Below, piece by piece: positions 53,869 through 63,590 of a DNA stretch of 64,000 nt. The DNA lies in contig JAOSJV010000013.1 in assembly GCA_027493935.1 (NCBI GenBank), positions 33,936-97,935 on the forward strand, written 5' to 3'. This DNA is from Burkholderiales bacterium. Lineage in GTDB: Bacteria > Pseudomonadota > Gammaproteobacteria > Burkholderiales > SG8-39. Made by a program: the position numbers and the translations under genes. The notes below the pieces were generated by a model, which was given only the letters and a program-made list of their open reading frames with translations, was not told the DNA's origin and did no database searches. Numbering within the stretch: position 1 is the first letter of the stretch; the number at the start of each line of letters is the position of its first letter.

Positions 53869-55081
53869 GTGATCGACAAGTCGCACGTTTCGCCCGGCGT
53901 GGTGCTCGCCTGCGGCGCGCTGATCCTCGCGCTGTCGCTCGGCATTCGCCACGGCTTCGGCCTCTTCCTGCAGCCGATGAGCGTGGACAACGGCTGGGGG
54001 CGCGAGGTGTTCTCGTTCGCGATCGCGGTCCAGAACATCGTGTGGGGCGCGGCGCAGCCGTTCACCGGCATGCTCGCCGACCGCTACGGGCGCCGGGCGA
54101 ACGATCCTCGTCGGCGCGGTCCTGTACGTGGTCGGGCTGATGCTGATGGCGGTGTCCTCGACGCCGGGCATGCTCGCGCTGAGCGCCGGCTTCCTGATCG
54201 GCTTCGGCCTCGCCGGCACCACGTTCTCGATCGTCTTCGGCGCGATCAGCCGCGCGCTGCCGCCGGCGAAGCGCAGCCTCGGCATGGGCATCGCGGGCGC
54301 AGTCGGTTCGTTCGGGCAGTTCGTCATGCTGCCGGGCGCGATGTCGCTGATCTCCGGCTTCGGCTGGGCGGTGGCGCTCGTCGCGCTCGGCGCGGTCGGC
54401 GCCCTGATGGTGCCTTTCGCGACCGCGCTCCTCGAGAGGAACGCCGTCCAGCGCCAGCCCACCGACATCCCGGTCCGGGCTGCGCTCGACGAGGCGTTCC
54501 GTCACCGCGGGTTCTGGCTGCTCGGGTTCGGCTACTTCGTGTGCGGCTTCCAGGTCGTGTTCATCGGCGTGCATCTGCCCGCTTACCTGGTCGACCGCGC
54601 TCTGCCCGCGACTACCGGCATGACCGTTCTCGCGCTGATCGGCCTGTTCAACATCGCGGGCTCGTTCCTCGCCGGCTATCTCGGCGGCCGCTTCCCGAAG
54701 CCGGCGCTGCTCGCGATCGTGTACGCCGCGCGCGGCGTTGCGATCGCCGCATTCGCCTTCTGGCTTCCGGTCACGGCCGCGAGCGCCTACACTTTCGGCA
54801 TAGCGATGGGGTTCCTGTGGCTGGCGACCGTGCCGCTCACCAACGGGGTCGTCGCCACCGTGTTCGGGGTGCGCAACATGGCGATGATCGGCGGCGTCGT
54901 GTTCTTCTTCCACCAGGCGGGCGCCTTCCTCGGCGGCTGGCTCGGCGGCTCGTTCTACGATCGCACCGGCAGCTACGACGTCGTGTGGATGATCTGCATC
55001 GGCCTGTCGGTCATGGCGACGCTAATCAACCTGCCGATCAAGGAGCGCCCGGTCGCGCGACTACAGGGGGTGGTGACATGA
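53869..55081 (+). CDS. MFS transporter (frame break near 54096)
   Basis: A protein of about 404 residues with 12 helices. It has GIRHGFGLFLQPMSVDNGWG in the first part, then FTGMLADRYG, KRSLGMGIAGAVGSFGQFVM and a late GGVVFFFHQAGAFLGGWLGG. It belongs to the same OFA/MCT-like branch as the other MFS proteins here. One extra G near 54096 breaks the frame; removal gives RYGAGRTILVGAVLYVVGLM. It is coupled (ATGA) to a 44-codon gene. Confidence 0.83.
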
Positions 55082-55212
55082 CGCGACGCCAGCGCCGCAT
55101 CCTGCAAGTTGCGCTGGTGGTGCTGGGTCTCGTCGCGCTTGGCGTCGCCGCCGGCGGCTACCGGCACCCGGATCTTCTGCTGCACTACGTCAACCTGCAG
55201 CTCTGCGGCTGA
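55078..55212 (+). CDS. Small single-helix membrane protein (44 aa)
   Basis: The ATG at 55078 overlaps the MFS stop. The product has a basic start (MTRRQRRILQ), one helix (VALVVLGLVALGVAAGG) and a short tail ending NLQLCG. No family is known. Translational coupling suggests a small partner or regulator of the transporter; that is inference. Confidence 0.65.
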   Translation: MTRRQRRILQVALVVLGLVALGVAAGGYRHPDLLLHYVNLQLCG

Positions 55213-55225
55213 GCGCCGCGGCCGC

Positions 55226-55999
55226 TCAATCGGGCGCCGGCGCGGTCTGCAGGAAAACGCGGCTTGCGCCCTCGAGCGCGAGGCAGGTAAGCACGCCGCT
55301 CCGGTACGCGCCGGTATCGAGGCCGATGCGGTTCGCGCGCACCTCGGGTGCGGGCACGATGCAGTGGCCGTGCACCACCGTCCAGCCGAAGTCCTCGCGC
55401 GAGCGCAGGAATCGGCTGCGGATCCACAGCAGGTCGCGCGCGGCCTGGCGGTCGAACGGCACGCCCGGAAGCAGCCCGGCGTGCACGAACGCGTAGCCGC
55501 CTTCGCGATGGCTGAGCGCGAGCGAGCGCAGAAGCGCCTCGTGCGCGCGGGGCAGGGCGCGGGCGAAGCGGCGGCGCGCCGCTTCGAGCGCCGTGTCGTC
55601 GTCCTCCGGCACTCCGACGCCGTACTCGGCGAGCGTCGCGTCTCCTCCGTAGCGCAGCCAGTGGCGGCCCGCGCGCAACTCGCCGTCGAGGAAACGCACT
55701 ACGATGTCTTCGTGGTTGCCCTTGAGGAGCACGCGCTCGAACCCGGGCGGCGCCGGCCGGAGCAGCGCGTCGAGCACCTCGCGGCCGCGCGGGAAGCGGC
55801 TGACGTAGTCGCCGAGGTAGACCATCAGCCGGCGCGTCGCCGCGCGCATCGCGGCGTCGGCGGCGATCGCCTCGTGCAGCTCCGCGAGCAGATCGGCGCG
55901 CCCGTGGACGTCGCCGATCGCGTAGATCACCGTGCCGGGCGGCGGCTGGGCGCCGCGCTCGCCTGTCGCGCGCGGCGCCTCGCGGCGGACGATCGCCAT
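55226..55999 (-). CDS. Metallophosphoesterase (serine/threonine phosphatase-like)
   Basis: The 257-residue calcineurin-fold protein has a complete set of metal motifs: IYAIGDVHGRADLL, VYLGDYVSRFP, LLKGNHEDIV, AFVHAGLLPG and VVHGHCIVPAPEV. It resembles PrpA/ApaH-like bacterial protein phosphatases. The start at 55999 (MAIVRREAPRATGERG) may overlap the end of the CBS-domain gene, depending on how that 3' end is read. It is on the same strand as the phenylphosphate operon and may be its last gene or an independent one. Confidence 0.85.
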   Translation of the reverse strand: MAIVRREAPRATGERGAQPPPGTVIYAIGDVHGRADLLAELHEAIAADAAMRAATRRLMVYLGDYVSRFPRGREVLDALLRPAPPGFERVLLKGNHEDIVVRFLDGELRAGRHWLRYGGDATLAEYGVGVPEDDDTALEAARRRFARALPRAHEALLRSLALSHREGGYAFVHAGLLPGVPFDRQAARDLLWIRSRFLRSREDFGWTVVHGHCIVPAPEVRANRIGLDTGAYRSGVLTCLALEGASRVFLQTAPAPD

Positions 56000-56773
56000 C
56001 GCTCGCGCGGCTTTCGCGCCCGCCTCAGGCCACGCGCGCCATGAGTGTCCGATCCCGGCTCACCCGCGCCCCCGGCCGTGCGCGGCCGCGCCGCGCACGG
56101 CGGCGATTGCACCTCGGCCGAGGTCTCGAGCACGGCGAAGCCGGCGGCCTCCAGCGCCTGCGCCACCGCGCCGATGTCGCGCGTGACGCAGCGGACGATC
56201 ACGCGCTTGCGCGGTCGATCGGTCGCGTCCGGCACATCGTTGCGGCCGATCGGATAGAGCGCGTGCAGGGTCGCGCCCGCGGCCTCGACCGCCGCGGCGA
56301 TGCGCCCGAGCACCCCGGGGCCGAGCTCGGTCGGGGCGAGCGTGACCCCGCTCCACTTCTCCCAGGCGCCGAGGAACTGCGCGGCGAGCTGCAGGATCTC
56401 GGCGGCCGAGATCATGCCGACCACCCGATCGCCCTCGAGCACCGGAAACTGCCCGACGCCGAGCGCCTGCCCCTTGAGCAGGCAGTGCTCCATCGTGTCG
56501 GCCGCGCGCACCGTCTCGGGGGTTGCGCACCATCACGTCCCTCACCTTCAGCCGGTTCGCGAAGAATGCGAACTCGTCCGAGCTCTGGGTGCGGGCGACG
56601 AAGTCGGCCGCGCGCAGGCAGCTGTGGCGCGTGAGCAATCCGCGCAGCCGGCCTTCTTCCACGACCGGCACCGCGTGCAGGTTACGCTCGGCGAGGACGC
56701 GCTCGGCCTCGGCGAGGAGCACGTCGCCGGTCACGGTGGCCGGTCCGGCCTGCATCCAGTTGCGCACGATCAT
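55927..56773 (-). CDS. ppsC: CBS-domain protein, probable phenylphosphate synthase gamma subunit (frame break near 56520)
   Basis: Two CBS domains are visible: MIVRNWMQAGPATVTGDVLL...NLHAVPVVEEGRLRGLLTRH and VRDVMVRNP-ETVRAADTMEHCLL...QFPVLEGDRVVGMISAAEI. An ACT-like C-terminal segment follows (KRVIVRCVTRDIGAVAQALE). In Thauera aromatica, phenylphosphate synthase has a small CBS-type third subunit that stimulates activity, which fits this gene in the same operon as PpsA/PpsB homologues. An extra C near 56520 breaks the frame. The 3' end is uncertain: the corrected frame ends at 55927 inside the phosphatase gene, while the other frame ends at 56060. Subunit assignment rests on context and domain content. 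Confidence 0.7.
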
Positions 56774-56795
56774 CGTGCTTCCTCCCTCCGCTGCG

Positions 56796-57344
56796 TCAGT
56801 CCGGCCCGCGCACGAAGCCGGCGAGCGCCAGCGCCGCGACCGACATCGCGTTCGCGATCTCGCCGGCGGCGATGCGCGCGGGCACCTCGTGCGGATCGAC
56901 CGGCACCACCTCGAGATCCTCGCCCGCATCGGGCGACGGCGCCACGCGCGCGCTCAGCCCGCGCGCGAGATAGATCCAGGCCCGGTTGGCGAGCAGCGCC
57001 GGCTGCGGGCGCAGCGTGCCGAGCAGCGCGAGCTCCCCGCCGCCGTGCCCGGTCTCCTCGGCGAGCTCGCGCGCAGCGCCCTCCTCGGGGCGCTCACCCG
57101 GCCGGTCGTGCAGCCCGCCCGGCACCTCCAGACCGGCCTCGCGCGTCCCGTGGCGGTACTGCCGGATCAGCACCAGCTTCCCGTCCGCCGTCAGCGGCAC
57201 CACCATCAGCCAGTCCGGCATGTGGACGACGTAGAAGTCGCGCGGCCGTTCGGTGCGCGGCGAGCGCGCCCGGTCGCGCGTGACGCGGAAGAGCCCGAGA
57301 TCGAGCACCGGCTCGGAGGCCACAAGCGGCCACGGGCGGATCAT
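56796..57344 (-). CDS. Nudix hydrolase
   Basis: This 182-residue protein has the complete Nudix box GGLHDRPGERPEEGAARELA-EETG (G-x5-E-x7-R-E-x2-E-E-x-G). The surrounding sequence MVVPLTADGKLVLIRQYRHG-TREAGLEVPGG is typical of ADP-sugar pyrophosphatase-type members. It would hydrolyse a nucleoside diphosphate linked to another group. The ATG at 57344 overlaps the stop of the UPF0261 gene (ATGA), so it is translated within the phenylphosphate operon. A Nudix/MutT-like gene is also remembered from the Thauera phenol cluster, which supports the assignment but was not checked. Confidence 0.88.
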   Translation of the reverse strand: MIRPWPLVASEPVLDLGLFRVTRDRARSPRTERPRDFYVVHMPDWLMVVPLTADGKLVLIRQYRHGTREAGLEVPGGLHDRPGERPEEGAARELAEETGHGGGELALLGTLRPQPALLANRAWIYLARGLSARVAPSPDAGEDLEVVPVDPHEVPARIAAGEIANAMSVAALALAGFVRGPD

Positions 57345-58604
57345 CCGGCGAGCGCCGCCGCCGGCGCGCGGGCGCCCCGGTACAGACGCACGAACTCGTC
57401 GACCGCGACGCGGGCGAACTCGGGCGTGTAGAGGTGCAGGTCCACTTCGCGGACACGCGCGGGATCGCGGAGCTTCTCCTTGAGGCGCGCCACGAACGCC
57501 GCGTCCGCGGCGGGGTCGTAGATCAGCCGCCCCTCGCGGTCGAGCGACGACCAGCCCTTGAGCGGCACGAAAAACGTCCACGGCCCCTTGGCGCGGTTCA
57601 GGCGCTCGGCGATCACGTCGGCGGCCTGGCGCAGCTCGTCGGCCGTGGTGCGGACCTGCACCCGCAGGGAATCCTGCACGTACTGCGGCCGGTCCTTGGT
57701 CCTCTCGATCATGTCGGGCCGGCCGCCGTAGGACAGGATGTCGAGGCCGCAGGGCGCGAGCACCGTCGGGATGCCCGCCTCCACCGCTGCCATCAGCCGG
57801 TGCGGGCCCGGGTCGCGGTTCCCCTTGAACAGGTGCTCCATCACGCCGCCGATGCAGAGGTCGAGCACGCCGTGAAAAGCGCCGTCGCGGATCATCTCCT
57901 CCATCGCGCGGTCGCCCTTGCCCTGCGCGTGGCAGACGATCGGCGTGAAGCCGGCCTCCTCGAGCATCCCGAGCGCGGACTGCACCGCCATCTCGCCGAA
58001 GCCGAACGACGACACCGCGACGCACGGCTTGTCGAATCGGATGTCGGTGCCCTGCGTCATCTCCACCATGCCGCAGATGGCGCCGACCGCGTTGGTGATC
58101 TGCGCCTTGAGGAGCGGGTTCATCTTCACGATGTCGAGCACCGTGTGATGCATGGTGATGTCGCGCGTGCCGACGTACTTGTCGATGTAGGCCGGGTGCG
58201 CCGCCATCGGCGAGGCCATCAGCTTCGGCATGCCGAAGGGCAGGCGCTGCATGATCGAGGTGGCGACCAGGGTCGCCGTGCCGCCGCCGATGCCGATGAT
58301 GCCGTGCACGCGGCCCGCCCTCACCAGCTCGTCGACGATCGCCGCGGCGCCCCTGATCTGGTTCTGCGGTCGCCGTGTCGCGGTCGGAACGGTACTTCTC
58401 GCGCACCACCTCGATCGGGAGCCCGCCGCGCGCGGCCACCTCCTCGGTGCGGATGTCGCCGGGGAAGGGCGGCGGCTCCTCCATGCTGAAGTCGAGCAGG
58501 ATGGCCTCGTGCCCGCGCCCCGCGATGAGGTCCTTGACGAAGACGATGTCCTCGCCGCGGGTGTCCAGGTTGCAGACCACGACGATGCCCTTCTTGTGTG
58601 CCAT
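57341..58604 (-). CDS. UPF0261/Tm-1-like ATP-binding protein (frame break near 58370)
   Basis: A protein of about 421 residues. The N-terminal part is KGIVVVCNLDTRGEDIVFVK (DTRG motif). The second domain is HGIIGIGGGTATLVATSIMQ, AVSSFGFGEMAVQSALGMLE and LAPCGLDILSYGGRPDMIER, ending in KGPWTFFVPLKGWSSLDREG. This is the UPF0261 family, the N-terminal domain of the plant Tm-1 resistance protein. A single-base error near 58370 separates the first 80 residues. It lies directly between the UbiD gene and the Nudix gene and is coupled to the latter. Its chemistry is not known. Confidence 0.83.
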
Positions 58605-58662
58605 CGCGCGCGGCTCCGTCGCTAGCCCTTGCCGCCGGCTTTCTTCGGCGCCTCGGGACGGG

Positions 58663-60139
58663 TCAGCGCGGGATCATGTCGGCCACCGGGCTCGTGCCCT
58701 CGAAGCCGTACTCGTTCCAGCGGTCGGACACCTTCTGCAGCACCGCGCGGTCCATGAAGATCTCGCTCGGCTTGTTCTTCCACTCGAACGGCGTGCAGGC
58801 GTCGAGCAGGATGCGGCTGGTGATCTCGCGCGCCTCGATCGGCAGGCCCGGATCGAGCGGCGTCGAGCGGCCGCGGTCGATGATCTGCGCCGAGCGCTTC
58901 GGATCGAAGCGGGTGGCGAGCGCCCACCAGACCCGGTCCCAGTCGTCGGCGGCGATATCGTGGTCCACGGTGATGACGCCCTTGACGCCGTAGTGGCCGG
59001 TGGTGCTCGCGATCACCGCGTTGCCGACGTGGTTGGAGTGGCCCGGGTACATCTGCTTGACCGACACCACGACCCAGAACCGCCCGCACGCCTCCGGCGG
59101 GATGTAGACGCTCTGGATGCCCGGCACCTTCATCGTCTCGAGGTCATACCACAGCGTCGCGGTGCGGTTGAGCGACTGGATCATGTGGATGTCGTTGATC
59201 GGCTTGCCGACCGTCGTCGACCAGAAGACCGGCTTGTTGCGGTGCAGGATGCGCTTCACGCGCAGCACCGGCTTCGGATAGTCCTTGCCCTTGTTGCCCG
59301 AGTAGTAGCCGGTGTACTCGCCGAACGGGCCTTCGTCCATCAGCTCGTTGGGGTCGATCCAGCCCTCGGCGATGATCTCGGCGTTCGCCGGCAGGGTGAG
59401 TCCGGTGAGGTCGGACTTGAACACCGGCACCGGGCGGCCGCGCAGCGCGCCGGCGATGTCGTACTCGTCGGTCTGCGCGGACACGAGCGTCGAGCCGGCG
59501 AGGAACAGCACCGGGTCGCAGCCGACGACCGTCGGCCGCCGGCATCAGCTCGCCGCGCTCCTGGTACTTCTTCATGTGCATGTCGCCGTGCTTGCCCTTG
59601 ATGATCTGCGAGCCGAGGATGTTCTTGCCGAGCACCTGCGAGCGGTAGGTGCCGAGGTTCGTCCAGCCGGTGTCCGGGTCCTTGGTGACGAGGTAGCCGG
59701 CGGTGACGAAGAAGCGGCCGCCGTCGTCGGGGTAGAACCACGGCACCGGGAACTTCTCGAGGTCGACCGCGTCGCCCTCGACCACGTTCTCCATCACCGG
59801 CGGCTTGTCGACGTAGCTCGGCTTGACCATCTGCTTGGTGGTGAGCTCCATCCACTTGCGCGCGAGCTGGCTCATCGTCAGCCCGGGGTCCTGCTCGAGC
59901 GCGATCGCGAGGCGCTCGGGCGTCGTGAAGGCGCTGGTGAATACCGGGATCGAGTGGCCCTTGACGTTCTCGTACAGCAGCGCCGGGCCCTGCTTCTCCT
60001 CGTTGACCTTCGAGACGTGGCACAGCTCGTACTTCCAGTCGACCTCGGCCTTCACGCGGTGCAGTTGGCCGTGCGCCTCGAGCGCGGCGATGTAGCTGCG
60101 CAGGTCGTTGATCGGCTTGACCTCGGTGCGGGTATCCAT
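58663..60139 (-). CDS. UbiD-family carboxylase/decarboxylase, phenylphosphate carboxylase-like (frame break near 59532)
   Basis: A protein of about 492 residues begins MDTRTEVKPINDLRSYIAAL. Features of the prFMN-dependent UbiD family are HRVKAEVDWKYELCHVSKVN, GDAVDLEKFPVPWFYPDDGG, the conserved Arg in WTNLGTYRSQVLGKNI, and the Glu-rich active-site loop MDEGPFGEYTGYYSGNKGK. The end RSTPLDPGLPIEAREITSR and ...WNEYGFEGTSPVADMIPR resembles PpcB-type subunits of phenylphosphate carboxylase. An extra base near 59532 breaks the frame; removal restores PAATVVGCDPVLFLAG. The RBS AAGGAGA supports the ATG. It follows ppsB by about 57 bp. It could instead act on another aromatic acid. Confidence 0.83.
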
Positions 60140-60196
60140 TTCGTCTCCTTGGGTGGAACGGATGAGTCGGGGTGAACGGGTGCTTGGGTTGCGGGC

Positions 60197-61325
60197 TCAG
60201 CTCACGCGCTTGCCGGTGAGCATGCCGCGACTGATGTAGTCCATGGCCGAGCTGGCGCCGGCGGCCTGGCGCTCTCGGCGGCCGGCTCCACACGGTCTCG
60301 GGCCGTGCCTGGAGGATGAAGATGTTGCCGCCCGAGGGGGAGGTCCTTGTCGACCGCCCATTCGATGTCCATCGGCGCGCCGTAGTGCTTCTCGATCTGC
60401 TTGCCGATCCAGGCCAGCTCGGTGATCTCGTCGTCGATCAGCGACTGCACGTTCTGGCGCTCGGAGGGCACCTCGATGGCGCGCGAGACCTGGTTCTTGG
60501 CGTCGACCGTGTAGCACAGCTCCTTGCGCGCGATCGTGCGGTCGATGATGTCGAGCGTCACCTTGTTGACCACGAAGTGATCGGGCGTCACCTCGCCCGA
60601 CACCACCGACTCGCCGAAGCCGAAGTTGGAATCGATCACGATCACCGAGCGGTCGCCGTTGGCCGGGTCGAGCGTGAACATCACGCCGGCGGTGTAGGCG
60701 TTGGCCATCTTCTGCACGCCCACGCTGATGGCCAGCGTGTCGTCGCTCCAGCCCTGGCGCGCGCGGTAGGCGATGGCGCGCGCGGTGTAGAGGCTCGAGA
60801 TGCAGCGGCGCACGTGGTGCAGCACCTCGTCGACGCCGCGGATCCACAGGTAGGTGTCCTGCTGGCCGGCGAAGCTGGCGCCGGCGGTGTCCTCGGCGGT
60901 GGCGCTCGATCGCACCGCCACCGGCACCGCGGGCAGGCACGAACGCAGCGAGAGCTTGCGGTAGCACTCGGCCACCAGGTCCTCGATCTCCTGCGGGAAC
61001 GGGTGATCTTCGATCAGCGAGCGGATCGACGCGCTGATGCGCTCGAGCGCTTCGAGGTCCTCGGTGTCGGCGCACGCGAGGCGTGCCGCGACCTCGAGCT
61101 CGAGCCCGGCCTCGGCCATGAAGCGCCGGTAGCCTTCGGTGGTGAGCGCGAAGCCCGGCGGCACGCGCACCTGGGCGTTGATCAGCTCGCCGAGCGAGGC
61201 GTTCTTGCCGCCCACCAGCGGCACCGACTCCTTCAGGCACTCGTCGAACCAGACACCAGCGGCGGGCGCGCCACGAAGGGCGCGCCCCGCCGCTCGGCTC
61301 TTTGCACGGCAGTGTGCACGACCAC
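60197..61325 (-). CDS. ppsB: Phenylphosphate synthase ATP-binding subunit (frame breaks near 60275, 60350 and 61262)
   Basis: A product of about 375 residues equals the N-terminal ATP-grasp part of PEP synthase: KESVPLVGGKNASLGELINA, RVPPGFALTTEGYRRFM, AVPVAVRSSATAEDTAGASF-AGQQDTYLWI, GVMFTLDPANGDRSVIVIDS-NFGFGESVVSG and YGAPMDIEWAVDKDLP. In Thauera this subunit, with a separate swivelling-His subunit, phosphorylates phenol with ATP. Corrected C-terminus: SGGNIFILQARPETVW...SAMDYISRGMLTGKRVS*. The start is not fixed: a GTG at 61325 behind GAGGTG would be out of frame by one base, while in frame the ppsA reading runs straight in. Confidence 0.82.
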
Positions 61326-63165
61326 CTCGCCAGCGCGCGATCGCCACCGTGCCCGTCGACCCGTCGACCCGCAGCTTCATGCCGGTGCGGATGATCTTGG
61401 TCGCGTGCCCGGTGCCGACCACCGCCGGCATGCCGTACTCGCGGCAGACGATCGCGGCGTGGCTCATCACGCCGCCGACGTCGGTGATGCAGGCGCCGAT
61501 CTTGGCAAACGCCGGTGCCCACGAGGGGCTGGTGGTCGGCGCCACCAGGATCTCGCCCTCCTGCAACTGGCCGACCTCGCTGACCGTGCGGCACACGCGC
61601 GCCTTGCCTTCGATGATGCCGGGGCTGCCGGCGAAGCCCTTCAGCTCGGTGATCTTCTCGGGGTCCTTGACCTCCTGCACCGAGGCCCAGTCTTGCAGCG
61701 ACTTGTTGGTGACGCCCCAGAGCACGATCGTGAACGGCTCCTGGATCACCTCCGGGGCTGTGCCGATCGCCGGCGGCGCCTTCCACTCCTTGAACTTCTG
61801 CATCACGCCCTTGCGCCAGGAGATCTCCTTGGGCCAGGTCTGCGCGCCGCGCGGGGTGACGCCGGTGGCCCACGCGGTGACGATGTCCCACAGCGCCGAC
61901 TTGATCTCGTCGCGCTTGAGCAGCCAGACGTCCTCGACGTCGGCGATGACGCCGTGCTCCTTCATGATGGCGGCGACTTCGCGCATCTTGTTCCAGAACA
62001 CCGAGTGGAACCAGTGCTCGACGTAGAACAGGTGGTTCTCGACGTACGGGAACACCGTCTTGGCGCAGCCGAGCAACTCGTCGAACTGCTTGCGGTCCTC
62101 CTCCTTCTGGATCAGGTCGCGGTACTCCTTGGTGATGCGGTCACGCTCGGCGCGCACCTTCTCGGTGGGCCGGTCGATCGACGCACCCTGCTTGAGCTTG
62201 CCGATGTAGGTGGCGATGCCCGACAGCGGCACGTTCATCTGGTCGTTCCACGAGCGGTCGTGGTGGAACCAGCCGGTGCCGGTGGAGATGTTGAACCACG
62301 GCTCGCGCGCCAGGTTCAGCGAGGTCAGCCACTCGACGCCCTTGGGCGTCTTCTTCAGCGCGTCTTCGACCACCGTCCACTCGGGGCTGAAGGTGACCGC
62401 CGAATCGACGCCCAGTTCGATCGCCTTGCGCGCCAGCTTCTTGAGCTGCTCGTCGGGCTCGTACATGATGACGTCGATGCCCGAGATCATCTGCGTCACG
62501 CGCTGCGCCGGGATGCTCGGGAACTGCTTCTGCACGAAGTCGAGGAAGAACACGTAGGCCGCGTAGCCCAGGTTCAGGAACTCGAAGTGGTACTGCCAGC
62601 ACTTGATGCCGAGGTTGATCAGGTCGTCGTAGTTCTTCAGCAGGTGGTAGCCCTTGGACTCGCCGACCGCGTCGGTGACCACCGACAGGTCTTCCATCTC
62701 GGCCAGGCGCGGGATCTTCAGCGCCTCGAGCTCGCGGATGGTCGCCTCCATCTTGACCTTCCACTTCGCCTCGAGCGCATCCCAGTTCTTGTAGTAGTAG
62801 CCGGCGCGCTCCATGAAGTTGGGCACGCGCTTGCCGATCTCCTCGGGGTCCTTCACCGGCACCGGCGAGATGTAGACGTAGCCGTTGATGATGCGGTGGT
62901 CGACGCCGCGCACCGGCGGCACCATGAAGATGCGGTTGTTGAACTGCGACAGCGCGAGGTACCACGCCTCGTCCCAGATGGTGTCGAACGGGTACAACGG
63001 CTCGGGGTAGTGCAGGCCGTCGTAGAACCAGAAGGTCTCCTTCTCGTAGGCGTTGCGCGCCGGGTCGTCGGTGACGAACTGGTACTGGTACGGGTACATG
63101 CGCTCCCAGCCTTCGGTGCCGGGAATCGTCTGGGCCTTGACGTCGTGCGGAACTGGAAACTTCAT
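61326..63165 (-). CDS. ppsA: Phenylphosphate synthase phosphohistidine subunit
   Basis: A protein of about 610 residues begins MKFPVPHDVKAQTIPGTEGW. Most of it is alpha-helical (PYQYQFVTDDPARNAYEKET; KKLARKAIELGVDSAVTFSP). It ends in the PEP-utiliser mobile domain with the catalytic His: ITDVGGVMSHAAIVCREYGM-PAVVGTGHATKIIRTG. This matches the 70-kDa subunit of phenylphosphate synthase, which resembles the central part of PEP synthase. The ATG at 63165 has a GAGGAGA site. No stop codon exists in any frame between this domain and ppsB, so the end is defined only by domain borders. A sigma-54 promoter lies 70 bp upstream. Confidence 0.87.
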
Positions 63166-63234
63166 GCGCTTGTCTCCTCGGTCGTTGACGGCGCCGCCGG
63201 TGGCCGATGCACCGGGCGGTCGGTGCGCTCTCAC

Positions 63235-63252
63235 TTGCACGAGTCGTGCCGG
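63235..63252 (-). promoter_or_regulatory. Sigma-54 promoter of the phenylphosphate operon
   Basis: On the minus strand the sequence CCGGCACGACTCGTGCAA contains CGGCACG-ACTC-GTGCA, two mismatches from the consensus TGGCACG-N4-TTGCA. The critical GG (-24) and GC (-12) have exactly ten bases between them. A start near 63225 would leave a 5' leader of about 60 bases before the ppsA ATG. DmpR/XylR-type regulators act only on sigma-54 promoters, and one is encoded next door. Confidence 0.8.
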
Positions 63253-63411
63253 GCGGCGTTTGTGCGCTGCGATACATCGCTGCATCGGAGCAGTCGAAGC
63301 GCGCCGCGACGCCCCGCGCACGAGGCGAGCGCGCGGCTTCGCGGCGCCTGCATCGGCGCTGCGCCGGACGCTCGCGCGGCGCGGCGTGCAGCGGCGCCGT
63401 GCCGGCGGGTC

Positions 63412-63428
63412 TTGATCATTTGATTCAA
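63412..63428. promoter_or_regulatory. Candidate activator site 1 (DmpR/XylR-type inverted repeat)
   Basis: TTGATC-ATTT-GATTCAA resembles the enhancer consensus TTGATC-N4-GATCAA recognised by DmpR/XylR-family activators, with one extra T in the right half. The centre lies about 195 bp upstream of the proposed start site. Confidence 0.65.
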
Positions 63429-63451
63429 TCGGGGCGAGGGGTGGCGGCGAT

Positions 63452-63467
63452 CTGATCTTTTGATCAA
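63452..63467. promoter_or_regulatory. Candidate activator site 2 (DmpR/XylR-type inverted repeat)
   Basis: CTGATC-TTTT-GATCAA matches the same consensus with one mismatch. Its centre is 40 bp from site 1, close to four helical turns, the arrangement expected for a double enhancer. Confidence 0.65.
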
Positions 63468-63590
63468 GCGCCGCGCCCCGCACCGCCGGCGGCGGGCCTC
63501 GGTGAACACCCGCGGCGAGACCTTGGCTAGGTCAATGCCGGGTGCTGCGCAGCGAGCTAAAAGCAACGCTTCAGGACGAGGGCGCTCCAG

